Shown here in pieces: positions 1 to 7,850 of a stretch of 10,725 bases of DNA. Made by a program: the position numbers and the translations under genes. Position 1 is the stretch's first letter, and the number at the start of each line of letters is the position of its first letter. The DNA is taken from NCBI GenBank assembly GCA_028703735.1, contig JAQVMI010000035.1, forward strand, positions 1 through 10,725. Reading direction: 5' to 3'. Under the pieces are notes generated by a model. The model had not been told where the DNA came from. It saw nothing but the letters and a program-made list of their open reading frames with translations, and ran no database searches. The stretch is from Candidatus Cloacimonadota bacterium. GTDB lineage: Bacteria > Cloacimonadota > Cloacimonadia > Cloacimonadales > Cloacimonadaceae.

Positions 1-21
1 TTTATGTGAACTTTTTATTAT

Positions 22-122
22 CACCTGCCATCCCTAATGGACTTGGTTTAGAGGATTTATCCTGCCCGCCGGGTTAAAACCCGACGATTAAACCTTTCGT
101 CCCGATAGGACTAATGTCCACA
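22..122 (-). repeat. Dispersed three-hairpin repeat, copy 1 (reverse orientation)
   Basis: On the minus strand this segment aligns with 7612-7712 on the plus strand. Both contain, in the same order, a mini-hairpin of the TCCC-ATA-GGGA type, a longer CGGGTT/AACCCG hairpin, and a third TCC...GGGA element followed by CAGGTG. Here the hairpins are at 99-111, 67-86 (nine paired positions, 2-nt loop) and 30-42. Paired positions differ between copies but mostly keep pairing (T-G wobble in the first stem), which suggests that the fold matters. There is no ORF. I infer an intergenic repeat family and cannot tell whether it is mobile. Confidence 0.7.
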
Positions 123-352
123 GATGATAATAGAAACTGCTGTATACCTTCACAACCTGTAGGAAAGAGGAATTCCAAAACCCCGAAACCCTTTGCCAGC
201 ATAAAAGGTGAAAAACGTAATGGCTACAAACAGCAGAAAGAAAAAAAATGGTCTTGACATTGAAATCAAACTATTTTTTGCTGCAATTGTGAGATTAGTA
301 TTGGAAATACTTTTGTTTCTCCAATAATGGGAAACCATGATCACTTTTTTGT

Positions 353-399
353 AGGAGGTGGTAATGAGATATTATTACAGAACCAGAAGAAGGTGCTAA
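353..399 (+). CDS. Possible 11-codon peptide with strong ribosome binding site
   Basis: A near-perfect Shine-Dalgarno, AGGAGGTGG, begins at 353 and is followed by ATG at 364-366. The reading frame MRYYYRTRRRC stops at TAA 397-399. The peptide is highly basic and aromatic (five Arg, three Tyr in 11 residues). It lies about 140 bases upstream of the large secreted hydrolase gene and could be a leader peptide, a very small gene, or the stub of a decayed gene, since no homologous continuation is apparent in the other frames after the stop. I recognise no family. Coding status is inferred from the ribosome binding site alone. Confidence 0.25.
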
Positions 400-455
400 A
401 GACAGAGAAATGGAGATAGTTTATCGCTTCATGTTGGTTATTGATTAGTAGGTAC

Positions 456-487
456 GATTTAAGAAACGCTTCAAAGTTTCTTAAATC
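456..487. promoter_or_regulatory. Perfect 12-bp inverted repeat upstream of the hydrolase gene
   Basis: GATTTAAGAAAC (456-467) and GTTTCTTAAATC (476-487) are exact reverse complements separated by 8 nt. The repeat ends one base before the -35 box of the candidate promoter at 489-517. That position and the AT-rich symmetric arms suit an operator or activator site. The alternative is an RNA hairpin ending a transcript from upstream, but no T-tract follows, so I favour a DNA site. Confidence 0.45.
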
Positions 488-488
488 A

Positions 489-517
489 TTGGAAGAACAA
501 TTGCTTTAACTTATAAA
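489..517 (+). promoter_or_regulatory. Candidate sigma70-type promoter for the hydrolase gene
   Basis: TTGGAA (489-494) and TATAAA (512-517) are separated by exactly 17 nt. Transcription would start near 523-525 and leave a very short leader carrying GAGGA (525-529), 7 nt before ATG 537. The promoter consensus of this phylum is not known to me, so the call rests on the general sigma70 pattern. Confidence 0.3.
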
Positions 518-536
518 TACTAATGAGGATAGAACA

Positions 537-3500
537 ATGATTAAGAAAATATCTTTTATGTTGGCATGCCTTATAACAGTATGCTGGTTATGGGGAATTT
601 TTAGTATTTCAGAAAGCCCAAATGGTCATCCTTACAATCCATGCTACGACCAGTGTGAAGGCTACGATCAATCTGATCTATTAGCCAATTATGTTGAGAT
701 GGATATCATACATGGTAATATAACAAAATATTACGTTCATCATTTAGTAGATCAGACTCCAATTTCAATCCATCTAATACGGAATTGGATATGGGCAACT
801 GATGTAAACTACGAAGTATGGGTCGATGGCCAGAAGATTGTTGAAAATGGATATTTAGACCACACTTCAACTGATCCGATTATCGTAACTACTCCAAATT
901 CTTTGTGCTTGGGAGTGCACAATATCAGAGTATATTCACATTATTATGAGGAGAATCCCTTAGAGCCTGGAAACCCAAGATTAGAAATTTTAGACTCAAC
1001 AAAGGAATTTATGCTAATCCCCCAGAATTACTATTACCAGAATGATTATGCTACAATAATACCGGTTACTAATGGGATATCTTCACACGGGGCTATTCGA
1101 CCAGCTCTTTTTGTGGAAGGATTTAGTGCACCAGGCATAATCAGCGGTGGTGCAAACAATACAGTTTCCATTATCTCAAAATGGAAAAACTCATTATCAG
1201 ATTCAAAGATATATATGTTAGAACTAAAATACCCCACTCAAGATGCAAGAGACAATGCCATGATTGTTTTGAGTGCACTCCGCTTTATTCACAACATACA
1301 ACCTACAACCCAGTTATTGGAAGGAACAAGTGTCTTCGGCTATTCCATGGGAGGGATATTGGCAAGATACGCTCTGGCATACGCTGAGCAATGGGATATA
1401 AAACACTTTTGTACGCAATATATCTCAATAGACAGTCCACATAGAGGTGGGTGCATTAATCTAAACATGCAGAAAACACTTTATGATCTTGATCATTGGC
1501 TAATGGAGCATGCAACAATTATTGAAGCCGGGGGTTGGGATGCCGAGATGCTAGATCCTTATCTGGAAGCACTGAATTCTGATGCAGCTAAGCAATTCTT
1601 GAGGATAAATAGATATGCTGAAGGGGTTACTGACAACGAGGAATTGTATGCCACTGGTACTACTGACTTCTTAAAACTGTTTTCTGAAATAAATGAAGAA
1701 GAAAGGGAGTCATATCTACCTGCAAACACAATACTTAATAATGATCCATCAACAACGAACAACAAACCGGGATTTCCACACAAACAAAATAAAATCCGTT
1801 CATTGGCATATTCTAATGGAGGAATTAAGAAAAGTGGAAATACCAACAATGACGCCATTGGAATCTCATATCATATCGGATATAGGTTAGTGTTGTTTGG
1901 GGAAACAGTAGGAAGTACACATGAATATCGCGAGGCGTTAAAATGCGCCTATGATTGCCAACCCGGCTCTGTTACAGATAAGTTCTTCACCATGGAAACA
2001 GTCCGATGGCCAGATATTGGTTTTCATGGAGATCATGAATTGGTGCAAAACTATGCTCCTGTTATAGCTCCTACCAGATCAAGCTTATATTTAAAAGTTG
2101 AAAACGTGAATGATAATAGTTTGCCTGACTTGCCGCTGTTTGCCGTAAATAACTTCAATGATTTAGATACCGACATAGCACCATCAGATCTTTCAGATAT
2201 CTTAAACAGCCATAGTTATTTTGATAAATTAGCTTATCCTGACCCTATAGTATTTCCAAATAATGATCCGGTCTGGAACTGGAGACATGGGGAGTTGGAC
2301 AAAACTTGGGTAGCAGGTCAGATATCATCATCAGCCAATTGGCTCAATCTAATTGAAAACCGAACAGTTTGTACAATTAGCGGTCATGTTAATGATACTG
2401 ACCAGTCTCAGATAACGGGAACAATGTATCTGAATGGCCAAGAATACCAGGATTTTACAATTAATACAGAAGGGAATTATACAATTCCTTACCTCTATAC
2501 ACGAGATGCGGAAATAATGCTTGTATTCGAAAAACCTGATTGTTGGTCATCATATCGGGATTTATCTCTAAACTATGGTAACGCAATGTTGCATGATATT
2601 ACTATTTCTAATGTTACCATGTATGATCATGATCTTAATAATATCATTGTTTCAAAAAACGGAAGTGGCTCATTTACCTCAATAAATCAAGCACTCAATG
2701 CTATTGTTGATTACTGCAATTCCGGCCTCTACAATAGTGAACCAATCAGAATAAAAGTGTTGCCTGGAACCTATCCTGAAAGGTTAGATTTATCTCCCTT
2801 GGCAGGATACAACATCCCCAGCTTAACGATAAAAGGGTGGGGATCTGGAGTAATAATTGATGCAGAATTAGTTGGATCATGTATCAGAATGGTTGGGAAT
2901 AGCACTGGTGAAATCTTTATCGACAACCTCACCTTGACCAATGCCTTAGGTGGGATTCAGATAAATCTTACAGCTGGCAACAGGTTAACCGTAACTAATT
3001 GCACAATAAGCAATTGTGTAGCGAGTGATTGTTGCGGGTTGGGGATATATTCGAACATTCCTTCAACCATTTCGAACTGTACAATAACGAATAACCATGG
3101 TAATGAAGATGGTCAGGAAGAAACAAGTGGAGCCGGATTATTCTTGGAAAACAACACAACTTCACCAACAATTGTAACTGGCTGCACCATCTCGAACAAC
3201 CATGCTGGCAATGCATCTGCTCTTCACCTTTATGGTTCTGGTCATTTCGAGATACGAAACAATAGTTTTTGGTTCAACAATCCTAATGAAAACTACCAAA
3301 ACCCTGATCCAGAAAAATATGTTATTAAGCTCCATAATGTGGGAAGTGCAGAATTAACACAGAATCTCATCCTGGAAGAATGGTCCCCAAATTGCATACA
3401 AGTATTATCAAGTGGCAATAGCACAAAATGGATAACTATCAGTAACAATACGTTTAAATTAGTTGGTACCAGCATCTCTGTTTTTGATGCCAGCAGGGTG

Positions 3501-5084
3501 AAAGTAAGGAACAATATATTCGATAATAGCTCAACTGGAATTAAAAGCAATGGGCAGAACAATATATTTCAGATTAATAACAACCTGTTTAATACGGAAA
3601 CCCCTTTTGAAGGAATCGAATATAGTCCATTAGTGCAAACAGGGTGTTTGTTTAACCAAGATGCAAATTTGGACAACAACTTTGTCCCGATTTGGGATTC
3701 CACAACAATGTCCCCCTGTATAGATGCAGGCTTAGGAGATGTTGACCCCGACGGCACTCCTCCCGATATTGGTGCTAAGAAAACGATATCTCACAAGTAC
3801 TGGGAATATTCTTTCACTACTCAGGCTGATCTGGAGAAATGGTATTGGGTAAGCTATCCTGTGCTGAATTCACGGACAAACAACATGCTGAAAGCAAGTG
3901 AGTTTTTTGAGGAGTTATTAGCTCTTCACGAAAACTCTATTGGTGATCCTGAACCCACCAACCTGGATAAGATCAACTGGATGGAGGGGGGAGAGGACTA
4001 TATACAAAGTGTATCTTGGGATGTTATTGACTGGTCTGATAACCAATCAACCCACTACGTATCCAGTCCTCAAGGCTACAAGGTTAAGCTGCTGCCACGC
4101 AGTAATCCCAATTATCCTGCTACTGTCACCCTAAGAGAAAGTGGTTTCAGAACAGCTTCAAATTTGCAATTCCCAATTTGGGGAGGCTCAGAGAATTGGT
4201 TGGGTTACTTTAAAGAGGCTTCTGCCTGGCCTCACGAAGCCTTTGCCTCCATCTGGGACGACATCAATATGATCAAAACTAAGGATTGGTGCTTGATAAG
4301 GGCACGAACTGATGGTGATTATTGGGGATTAAGTGGGAAGGTATATCCATTGCATAGCGGTGATATGGTAGTCGTAACAACCAATGACGATCATACTTTC
4401 CAGTGGAATAATCCCGATGCAACTCCTCCAGAGCGTAAGTTATCTCCAGAGCATTTCATCTTCAACGAAAAACAGGATTACGTCCCTGTTTATGTAACCT
4501 TAACGGACAGCCTTTTGATCGATTTAAAAGAGATAGGATTATATTTGGATGGTGTTTGTAAGGGTGCGGTTGTGATAGAAAGCAACATTGAGCAGATTTG
4601 TGCCTATTTGGATGTTGACGAAAAGCTGAGTGATGGGATAGTGGAATTTGTTTTCTACTATGACGGCAATAAAAGCCAGCACCAAGAAAGGAAAACCATC
4701 CGCATGGAAAATAGCAGGTTTTGTGCCCAATACATAAAAGGCAATACAAGATATCCATACTACGAGATATCCATTAGCCAGAAGGACTTGGACAGTGTCG
4801 TTCCGCCTGTATTTGCACTTAACCAGAATTATCCCAATCCTTTTAATCCCACCACCACTATTTCTTATCAATTGCCGGCTTCAGGCATTGTGGAACTGGA
4901 AGTTTACAACCTGAAAGGACAGTTAGTAAAAACCCTGGTGAAAACAAATCAAAGAGCAGGTTCCTATAGCGTTGTTTGGAATGGGACAGATGCTAATAAT
5001 TGCAATGTAGCCAGTGGAGTATATTTTTACCGCTTAAGCAACCCTGCCAGAACAAGCAGTAAGCGAATGCTGTTAATGAAGTAA
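537..5084 (+). CDS. Secreted alpha/beta-hydrolase, beta-helix, T9SS-tail multidomain protein
   Basis: A 1515-aa exported protein. Residues 1-25 form a signal peptide (Lys-Lys, then a hydrophobic core to about GIFS). Residues 30-180 are beta-rich and unassigned. Residues 185-605 look like an alpha/beta-hydrolase of the lipase/PGAP1-like type: strand ALFVEGF near 190, nucleophile elbow G-Y-S270-M-G-G, and DSPHRGG at 299-305. A likely acid lies in HGDHELV (D499), and a likely catalytic His is in WRHGELDK (H584). Residues 612-680 resemble a carboxypeptidase-regulatory/CNA-B-like beta-sandwich. Residues 702-1082 are a right-handed parallel beta-helix rich in N-N-x-F and T-I-S-N-C rungs, ending in the common SPCIDAG...DIGA cap. 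Residues 1083-1425 match nothing I can name. Residues 1429-1515 are a type A T9SS sorting domain (NQNYPNPFNPTTTISY). The start is supported by GAGGA at 525-529. An extracellular esterase/lipase with a binding or processing helix is inferred; the substrate is unknown. Asp and His assignments are less sure than Ser270. Confidence 0.85.
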   Translation: MIKKISFMLACLITVCWLWGIFSISESPNGHPYNPCYDQCEGYDQSDLLANYVEMDIIHGNITKYYVHHLVDQTPISIHLIRNWIWATDVNYEVWVDGQKIVENGYLDHTSTDPIIVTTPNSLCLGVHNIRVYSHYYEENPLEPGNPRLEILDSTKEFMLIPQNYYYQNDYATIIPVTNGISSHGAIRPALFVEGFSAPGIISGGANNTVSIISKWKNSLSDSKIYMLELKYPTQDARDNAMIVLSALRFIHNIQPTTQLLEGTSVFGYSMGGILARYALAYAEQWDIKHFCTQYISIDSPHRGGCINLNMQKTLYDLDHWLMEHATIIEAGGWDAEMLDPYLEALNSDAAKQFLRINRYAEGVTDNEELYATGTTDFLKLFSEINEEERESYLPANTILNNDPSTTNNKPGFPHKQNKIRSLAYSNGGIKKSGNTNNDAIGISYHIGYRLVLFGETVGSTHEYREALKCAYDCQPGSVTDKFFTMETVRWPDIGFHGDHELVQNYAPVIAPTRSSLYLKVENVNDNSLPDLPLFAVNNFNDLDTDIAPSDLSDILNSHSYFDKLAYPDPIVFPNNDPVWNWRHGELDKTWVAGQISSSANWLNLIENRTVCTISGHVNDTDQSQITGTMYLNGQEYQDFTINTEGNYTIPYLYTRDAEIMLVFEKPDCWSSYRDLSLNYGNAMLHDITISNVTMYDHDLNNIIVSKNGSGSFTSINQALNAIVDYCNSGLYNSEPIRIKVLPGTYPERLDLSPLAGYNIPSLTIKGWGSGVIIDAELVGSCIRMVGNSTGEIFIDNLTLTNALGGIQINLTAGNRLTVTNCTISNCVASDCCGLGIYSNIPSTISNCTITNNHGNEDGQEETSGAGLFLENNTTSPTIVTGCTISNNHAGNASALHLYGSGHFEIRNNSFWFNNPNENYQNPDPEKYVIKLHNVGSAELTQNLILEEWSPNCIQVLSSGNSTKWITISNNTFKLVGTSISVFDASRVKVRNNIFDNSSTGIKSNGQNNIFQINNNLFNTETPFEGIEYSPLVQTGCLFNQDANLDNNFVPIWDSTTMSPCIDAGLGDVDPDGTPPDIGAKKTISHKYWEYSFTTQADLEKWYWVSYPVLNSRTNNMLKASEFFEELLALHENSIGDPEPTNLDKINWMEGGEDYIQSVSWDVIDWSDNQSTHYVSSPQGYKVKLLPRSNPNYPATVTLRESGFRTASNLQFPIWGGSENWLGYFKEASAWPHEAFASIWDDINMIKTKDWCLIRARTDGDYWGLSGKVYPLHSGDMVVVTTNDDHTFQWNNPDATPPERKLSPEHFIFNEKQDYVPVYVTLTDSLLIDLKEIGLYLDGVCKGAVVIESNIEQICAYLDVDEKLSDGIVEFVFYYDGNKSQHQERKTIRMENSRFCAQYIKGNTRYPYYEISISQKDLDSVVPPVFALNQNYPNPFNPTTTISYQLPASGIVELEVYNLKGQLVKTLVKTNQRAGSYSVVWNGTDANNCNVASGVYFYRLSNPARTSSKRMLLMK

Positions 5085-5094
5085 CTAAAATAAT

Positions 5095-5126
5095 GCTTGG
5101 GGAGGGTGAATTGCCCTCCCCCAAGC
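5095..5126 (+). terminator. GC-rich hairpin between the two secreted-protein genes
   Basis: GCTTGGGGAGGG pairs with CCCTCCCCCAAGC around a short AT-rich loop, giving about 12 bp with one bulged C. It starts 10 nt after the first gene's stop and ends 13 nt before the next ATG. No T-tract follows (CTATTGGGG), so it is not a clean intrinsic terminator. It may cause partial termination, protect the 3' end of the upstream message, or set the ratio of the two proteins. Confidence 0.6.
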
Positions 5127-5139
5127 CTATTGGGGAATC

Positions 5140-7512
5140 ATGATGATACGATATATTCTGATAATAATGCTAACTCTTTTTCCCTTCCTGATGAATGGAT
5201 TAACCCACACGGTGAAGCTGGATGGTAGCGGTGATTATACCACCATTCAAGGTGCCTTGAATGCCTCAGCTTCGGGAGATACGGTATTGGTATATCCGGG
5301 CAGATACTACGAAAACGTGAGAATACAAACCGATAGTATCAGCCTGATCAGCCTGGAAGCTCAAACTAATGATCCAGCGTATATAGACTCTACTGTTATT
5401 GATGGGAGCCTGATGAATCCCTGCTTAAGAGTTAGTCAAGGGAGAGTGAATATATATATCCAAGGTTTCTCATTTACCAACGGATTAAGCATTGGGTCAG
5501 GAGGTGGTTTATCATTCAGTTCAGGGTCAAATTCCATGTTTAAAAACAGTAAAGTATTTAAGAACATAGCAAGTAGCGGAGGAGGTGTAAATATAATTGG
5601 TGCAACGACATCATTAAGTGGTGTTAGTATCTATAGTAATTATTCAATCAATTTGGGGGGGGGAGTTAATGGCACATCTGTTACGGGATACTATCACAAC
5701 ATCACATTCGATCCGGTAAACCGTTGTTCTATATACAATAACCGCTCTGGATCGGGGCAGGATATCTATATCCAGAATGCAACCAGCAATCTGAGTGTGT
5801 ATCTTGACACCTTTTCAGTAGCCGTTCCTACCAGTTACTATGCCATATATCTGACCCAGAACGATGCTGACTACCAGATGAGTATTGATATTCAGAATGC
5901 TCATCATCAGGAGATTGATCAGGATATTTATGTTTCGCCCAATGGGGATGATGCAAATGATGGGCTAAGCCCGGAAAGCCCTTTAAGAACAATTCACGAA
6001 GGCATCTACCGGATAGCTGCGGACAGCCTGAACCAAAAAACTGTACAACTGCTGCCGGGAACTTATTCCCGAACTGCCAATGATCAAGTTTTTCCCATCG
6101 CCTTAAAAAGTTGGGTGAAAGTTCAGGGTAGCGGGATAGATAGCACTGTCGTAATAAGTGAGCCACATCCACTGATACCTGCTGGTTATGGATCGGCAGA
6201 TTTTTTGTTCATGACATATATGGAACCTGTTGTGGGCATTGCTGATATGTCTATTACAACTCTTAATACAATTAATAGCTGCGTGTTTCATGGTTTTAAA
6301 AAGGGTAGCCTGAACCTGTCTAATGTTCGCATTCATGATGTAACCCCGGATTACTTTTCCGCAATATGGGCATATCTGAGTAGCGATTATGATAGCGTGT
6401 GGGATAATGTTATTATAGAGAATATAGTTACGCCAGACATGGGCTTGGTGGACATTGGGGGAAGTATGTCTGGCACTATCTCCAATAGTAAGTTTCGGAA
6501 TGCTACCTCTACTTATACCTCAGCATCGGTTTGGGCATATCCTTTGGTCTCTTTTAGGGGAGATAGGAATCTCACCTTTGAAAACTGCGAATTCAGTAAC
6601 CTAACTATGCTTGATGATAATACCAATGCAATCCAAGTCGGTGGGGTTCAATTCCCTCAGCAGAACAATAACTTCAGCTTCAATAATTGCCTCTTTAGCA
6701 ATAATACTTCACAGGGTGGGGTTATGAATGCAAGTTCTAAGAATAATCCGAATATCAGTTTTAACAATTGCACTTTCGCGGGTAACGAAAGTGACACCTA
6801 TACCCTAATGACCAATGGCAATGTGAATGTTACAAATTCCATTTTTTATAACGATAGCCCCTATCAAATCAAGGTAAACCCGATGACAGGAACAGGGGAA
6901 ACTACTACTATGAACATAGATTATTCCTGTATAAAAGATGGCATTGCGGGCATTCAACAAGCAGCGGGGAATACAATTAACTTCCTTCCCACAAGTATCA
7001 GCAGCAACCCTCTCTTTGCTGGTGGTGATGATATCCACGATCCGCTTTACTACAGTCTTTCGGGTAACTCACCTTGCATCAATAGTGGAACACCTGATAT
7101 TAGTGCTTTACAGCTTTTACCATATGACCTTGCAGGTAACTGGCGCATCTGGAACAATAGGATAGACATGGGCTGTTATGAATACGGCTCTGTGCCTTGG
7201 GTTGATAATGATGATCCATTTATTCCTGCTGTAGAGAATGTAATATCTGCCACGAACTATCCCAATCCCTTCAATCCCAGCACCACCATTGCTTTCAGCC
7301 TTCCGGTTGCAGGGATTGCCACTTTGGAAATCTATAACCTTAAAGGCCAGAAAGTGCGGCAATTGCTAAATTCTACCCTACCCTCCGGTAGCCATAAAGC
7401 TGTGTGGGATGGCATTAATGATCTTGGTAACCCAGTTTCCAGCGGAATCTACTTCTATCGCGTGAATTGCAACAAACAAGCCTTTACAGGTAAGATGATT
7501 TTGGCGAAATGA
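5140..7512 (+). CDS. Secreted tandem beta-helix protein with T9SS sorting tail
   Basis: A 790-aa exported protein. A signal peptide spans about residues 1-24 (MMIRY then ILIIMLTLFPFLMNG). The first beta-helix module begins at residue 26 with the pectinesterase-like opening VKLDGSGDYTTIQGAL and runs to about 255. A second begins near 262 with DIYVSPNGDDANDG, the opening typical of DUF1565-type beta-helices, and runs to the cap SPCINSG...DMGCYEYG (about 643-685). Residues 706-790 form a type A T9SS sorting domain (NYPNPFNPSTTIAFSL...VYxF). No catalytic residues of a specific lyase could be assigned, so polysaccharide binding or cleavage is inferred only. ATG 5140 and 5143 are adjacent; GGGGA (5132-5136) is better spaced for 5143. 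It follows the hydrolase gene by 55 nt and is probably co-expressed. A run of nine G at 5655-5663 lies in the coding sequence. Confidence 0.85.
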   Translation: MMIRYILIIMLTLFPFLMNGLTHTVKLDGSGDYTTIQGALNASASGDTVLVYPGRYYENVRIQTDSISLISLEAQTNDPAYIDSTVIDGSLMNPCLRVSQGRVNIYIQGFSFTNGLSIGSGGGLSFSSGSNSMFKNSKVFKNIASSGGGVNIIGATTSLSGVSIYSNYSINLGGGVNGTSVTGYYHNITFDPVNRCSIYNNRSGSGQDIYIQNATSNLSVYLDTFSVAVPTSYYAIYLTQNDADYQMSIDIQNAHHQEIDQDIYVSPNGDDANDGLSPESPLRTIHEGIYRIAADSLNQKTVQLLPGTYSRTANDQVFPIALKSWVKVQGSGIDSTVVISEPHPLIPAGYGSADFLFMTYMEPVVGIADMSITTLNTINSCVFHGFKKGSLNLSNVRIHDVTPDYFSAIWAYLSSDYDSVWDNVIIENIVTPDMGLVDIGGSMSGTISNSKFRNATSTYTSASVWAYPLVSFRGDRNLTFENCEFSNLTMLDDNTNAIQVGGVQFPQQNNNFSFNNCLFSNNTSQGGVMNASSKNNPNISFNNCTFAGNESDTYTLMTNGNVNVTNSIFYNDSPYQIKVNPMTGTGETTTMNIDYSCIKDGIAGIQQAAGNTINFLPTSISSNPLFAGGDDIHDPLYYSLSGNSPCINSGTPDISALQLLPYDLAGNWRIWNNRIDMGCYEYGSVPWVDNDDPFIPAVENVISATNYPNPFNPSTTIAFSLPVAGIATLEIYNLKGQKVRQLLNSTLPSGSHKAVWDGINDLGNPVSSGIYFYRVNCNKQAFTGKMILAK
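5655..5663 (+). repeat. Nine-G homopolymer inside the coding sequence
   Basis: The codons TTG GGG GGG GGA (Leu-Gly-Gly-Gly, about residues 172-175 of the beta-helix protein) form an uninterrupted G9. One extra G gives Ser then an immediate TAA. One G fewer gives about 20 altered codons then TAA. Either change removes most of the protein, including the T9SS tail. Such tracts are known slippage sites in phase-variable surface genes; that this one switches is inference. Confidence 0.6.
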
Positions 7513-7518
7513 AGAGCT

Positions 7519-7563
7519 AAAGCTGTGAGAGTTACACGGTGAGATGCCGTAACATAGCTTTTT
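7519..7563 (+). terminator. Terminator-like imperfect stem after the beta-helix gene
   Basis: AAAGCT (7519-7524) pairs with AGCTTT (7556-7561), enclosing GTT/AAC and ACGG/CCGT helices with small internal loops, and the stem closes on a T5 run (7559-7563). It starts 7 nt after the TGA stop. The stem is interrupted and the T-run partly belongs to it, so efficiency is uncertain. Confidence 0.4.
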
Positions 7564-7575
7564 AAGCTGTTGTAC

Positions 7576-7712
7576 TGTCGGGATTGCATCCCGAAGCTGG
7601 AGATTAAACATTGTTGGGTCCAAATCCCATAGGGATGTCAAATTTTAACGACGGGTTTCAACCCGGCGATAAAAATGCCAAACCCAAGGAAAAAAGTCCC
7701 ATGGGGACAACA
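7576..7712 (+). repeat. Dispersed three-hairpin repeat, copy 2 (forward), with a fourth hairpin
   Basis: Short-loop hairpins occur in series: TCGGGAT-TGC-ATCCCGA (7578-7594), ATCCC-ATA-GGGAT (7624-7636), a CGACGGGTT/AACCCGGCG stem (7649-7668, one mismatch) and GTCCC-ATG-GGGAC (7696-7708). The last three align in order with the minus strand of 22-122, including the trailing CAGGTG; the first has no counterpart there. A short frame crossing this block (from 7611) is explained by the repeat and is not called as a gene. Confidence 0.7.
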
Positions 7713-7850
7713 GGTGGATTAGAAATTGTCCCCCAAAGCAAGTTTAGAATATTATCTGAAATAAATCTTGACCTCCCTGCAATATACGCTATTATATCTA
7801 TATAATTATTACCCTTTTTTGTGAGACTGTGTGAAATGTGAGAACCGGGA

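Noticed and set aside
150..344. Minus-strand 64-codon frame with a hydrophobic, Phe-rich stretch
   Set aside because: It starts at GTG with no Shine-Dalgarno upstream, and the hydrophobic run comes from an A/T homopolymer on the plus strand. Nothing homologous is recognisable.
537..620. Lipoprotein signal in the hydrolase (Cys in LAC or TVC)
   Set aside because: Neither context fits the lipobox (position -1 is Val in one; Met and Leu occupy -3 and -2 in the other). The T9SS tail better explains the final location.
4462..4871. Minus-strand frames of 98 and 110 codons inside the hydrolase gene
   Set aside because: They overlap a clear coding region with recognisable domains on the plus strand, lack start signals and have compositions typical of shadow frames.
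5095..5126. Riboswitch in the gap between the two secreted-protein genes
   Set aside because: The 55-nt gap holds only one simple hairpin and no multi-helix aptamer could fit.
7611..7805. Plus-strand 64-codon frame
   Set aside because: It runs through the hairpin repeat, has no ribosome binding site, and its residues simply reflect the repeat sequence.
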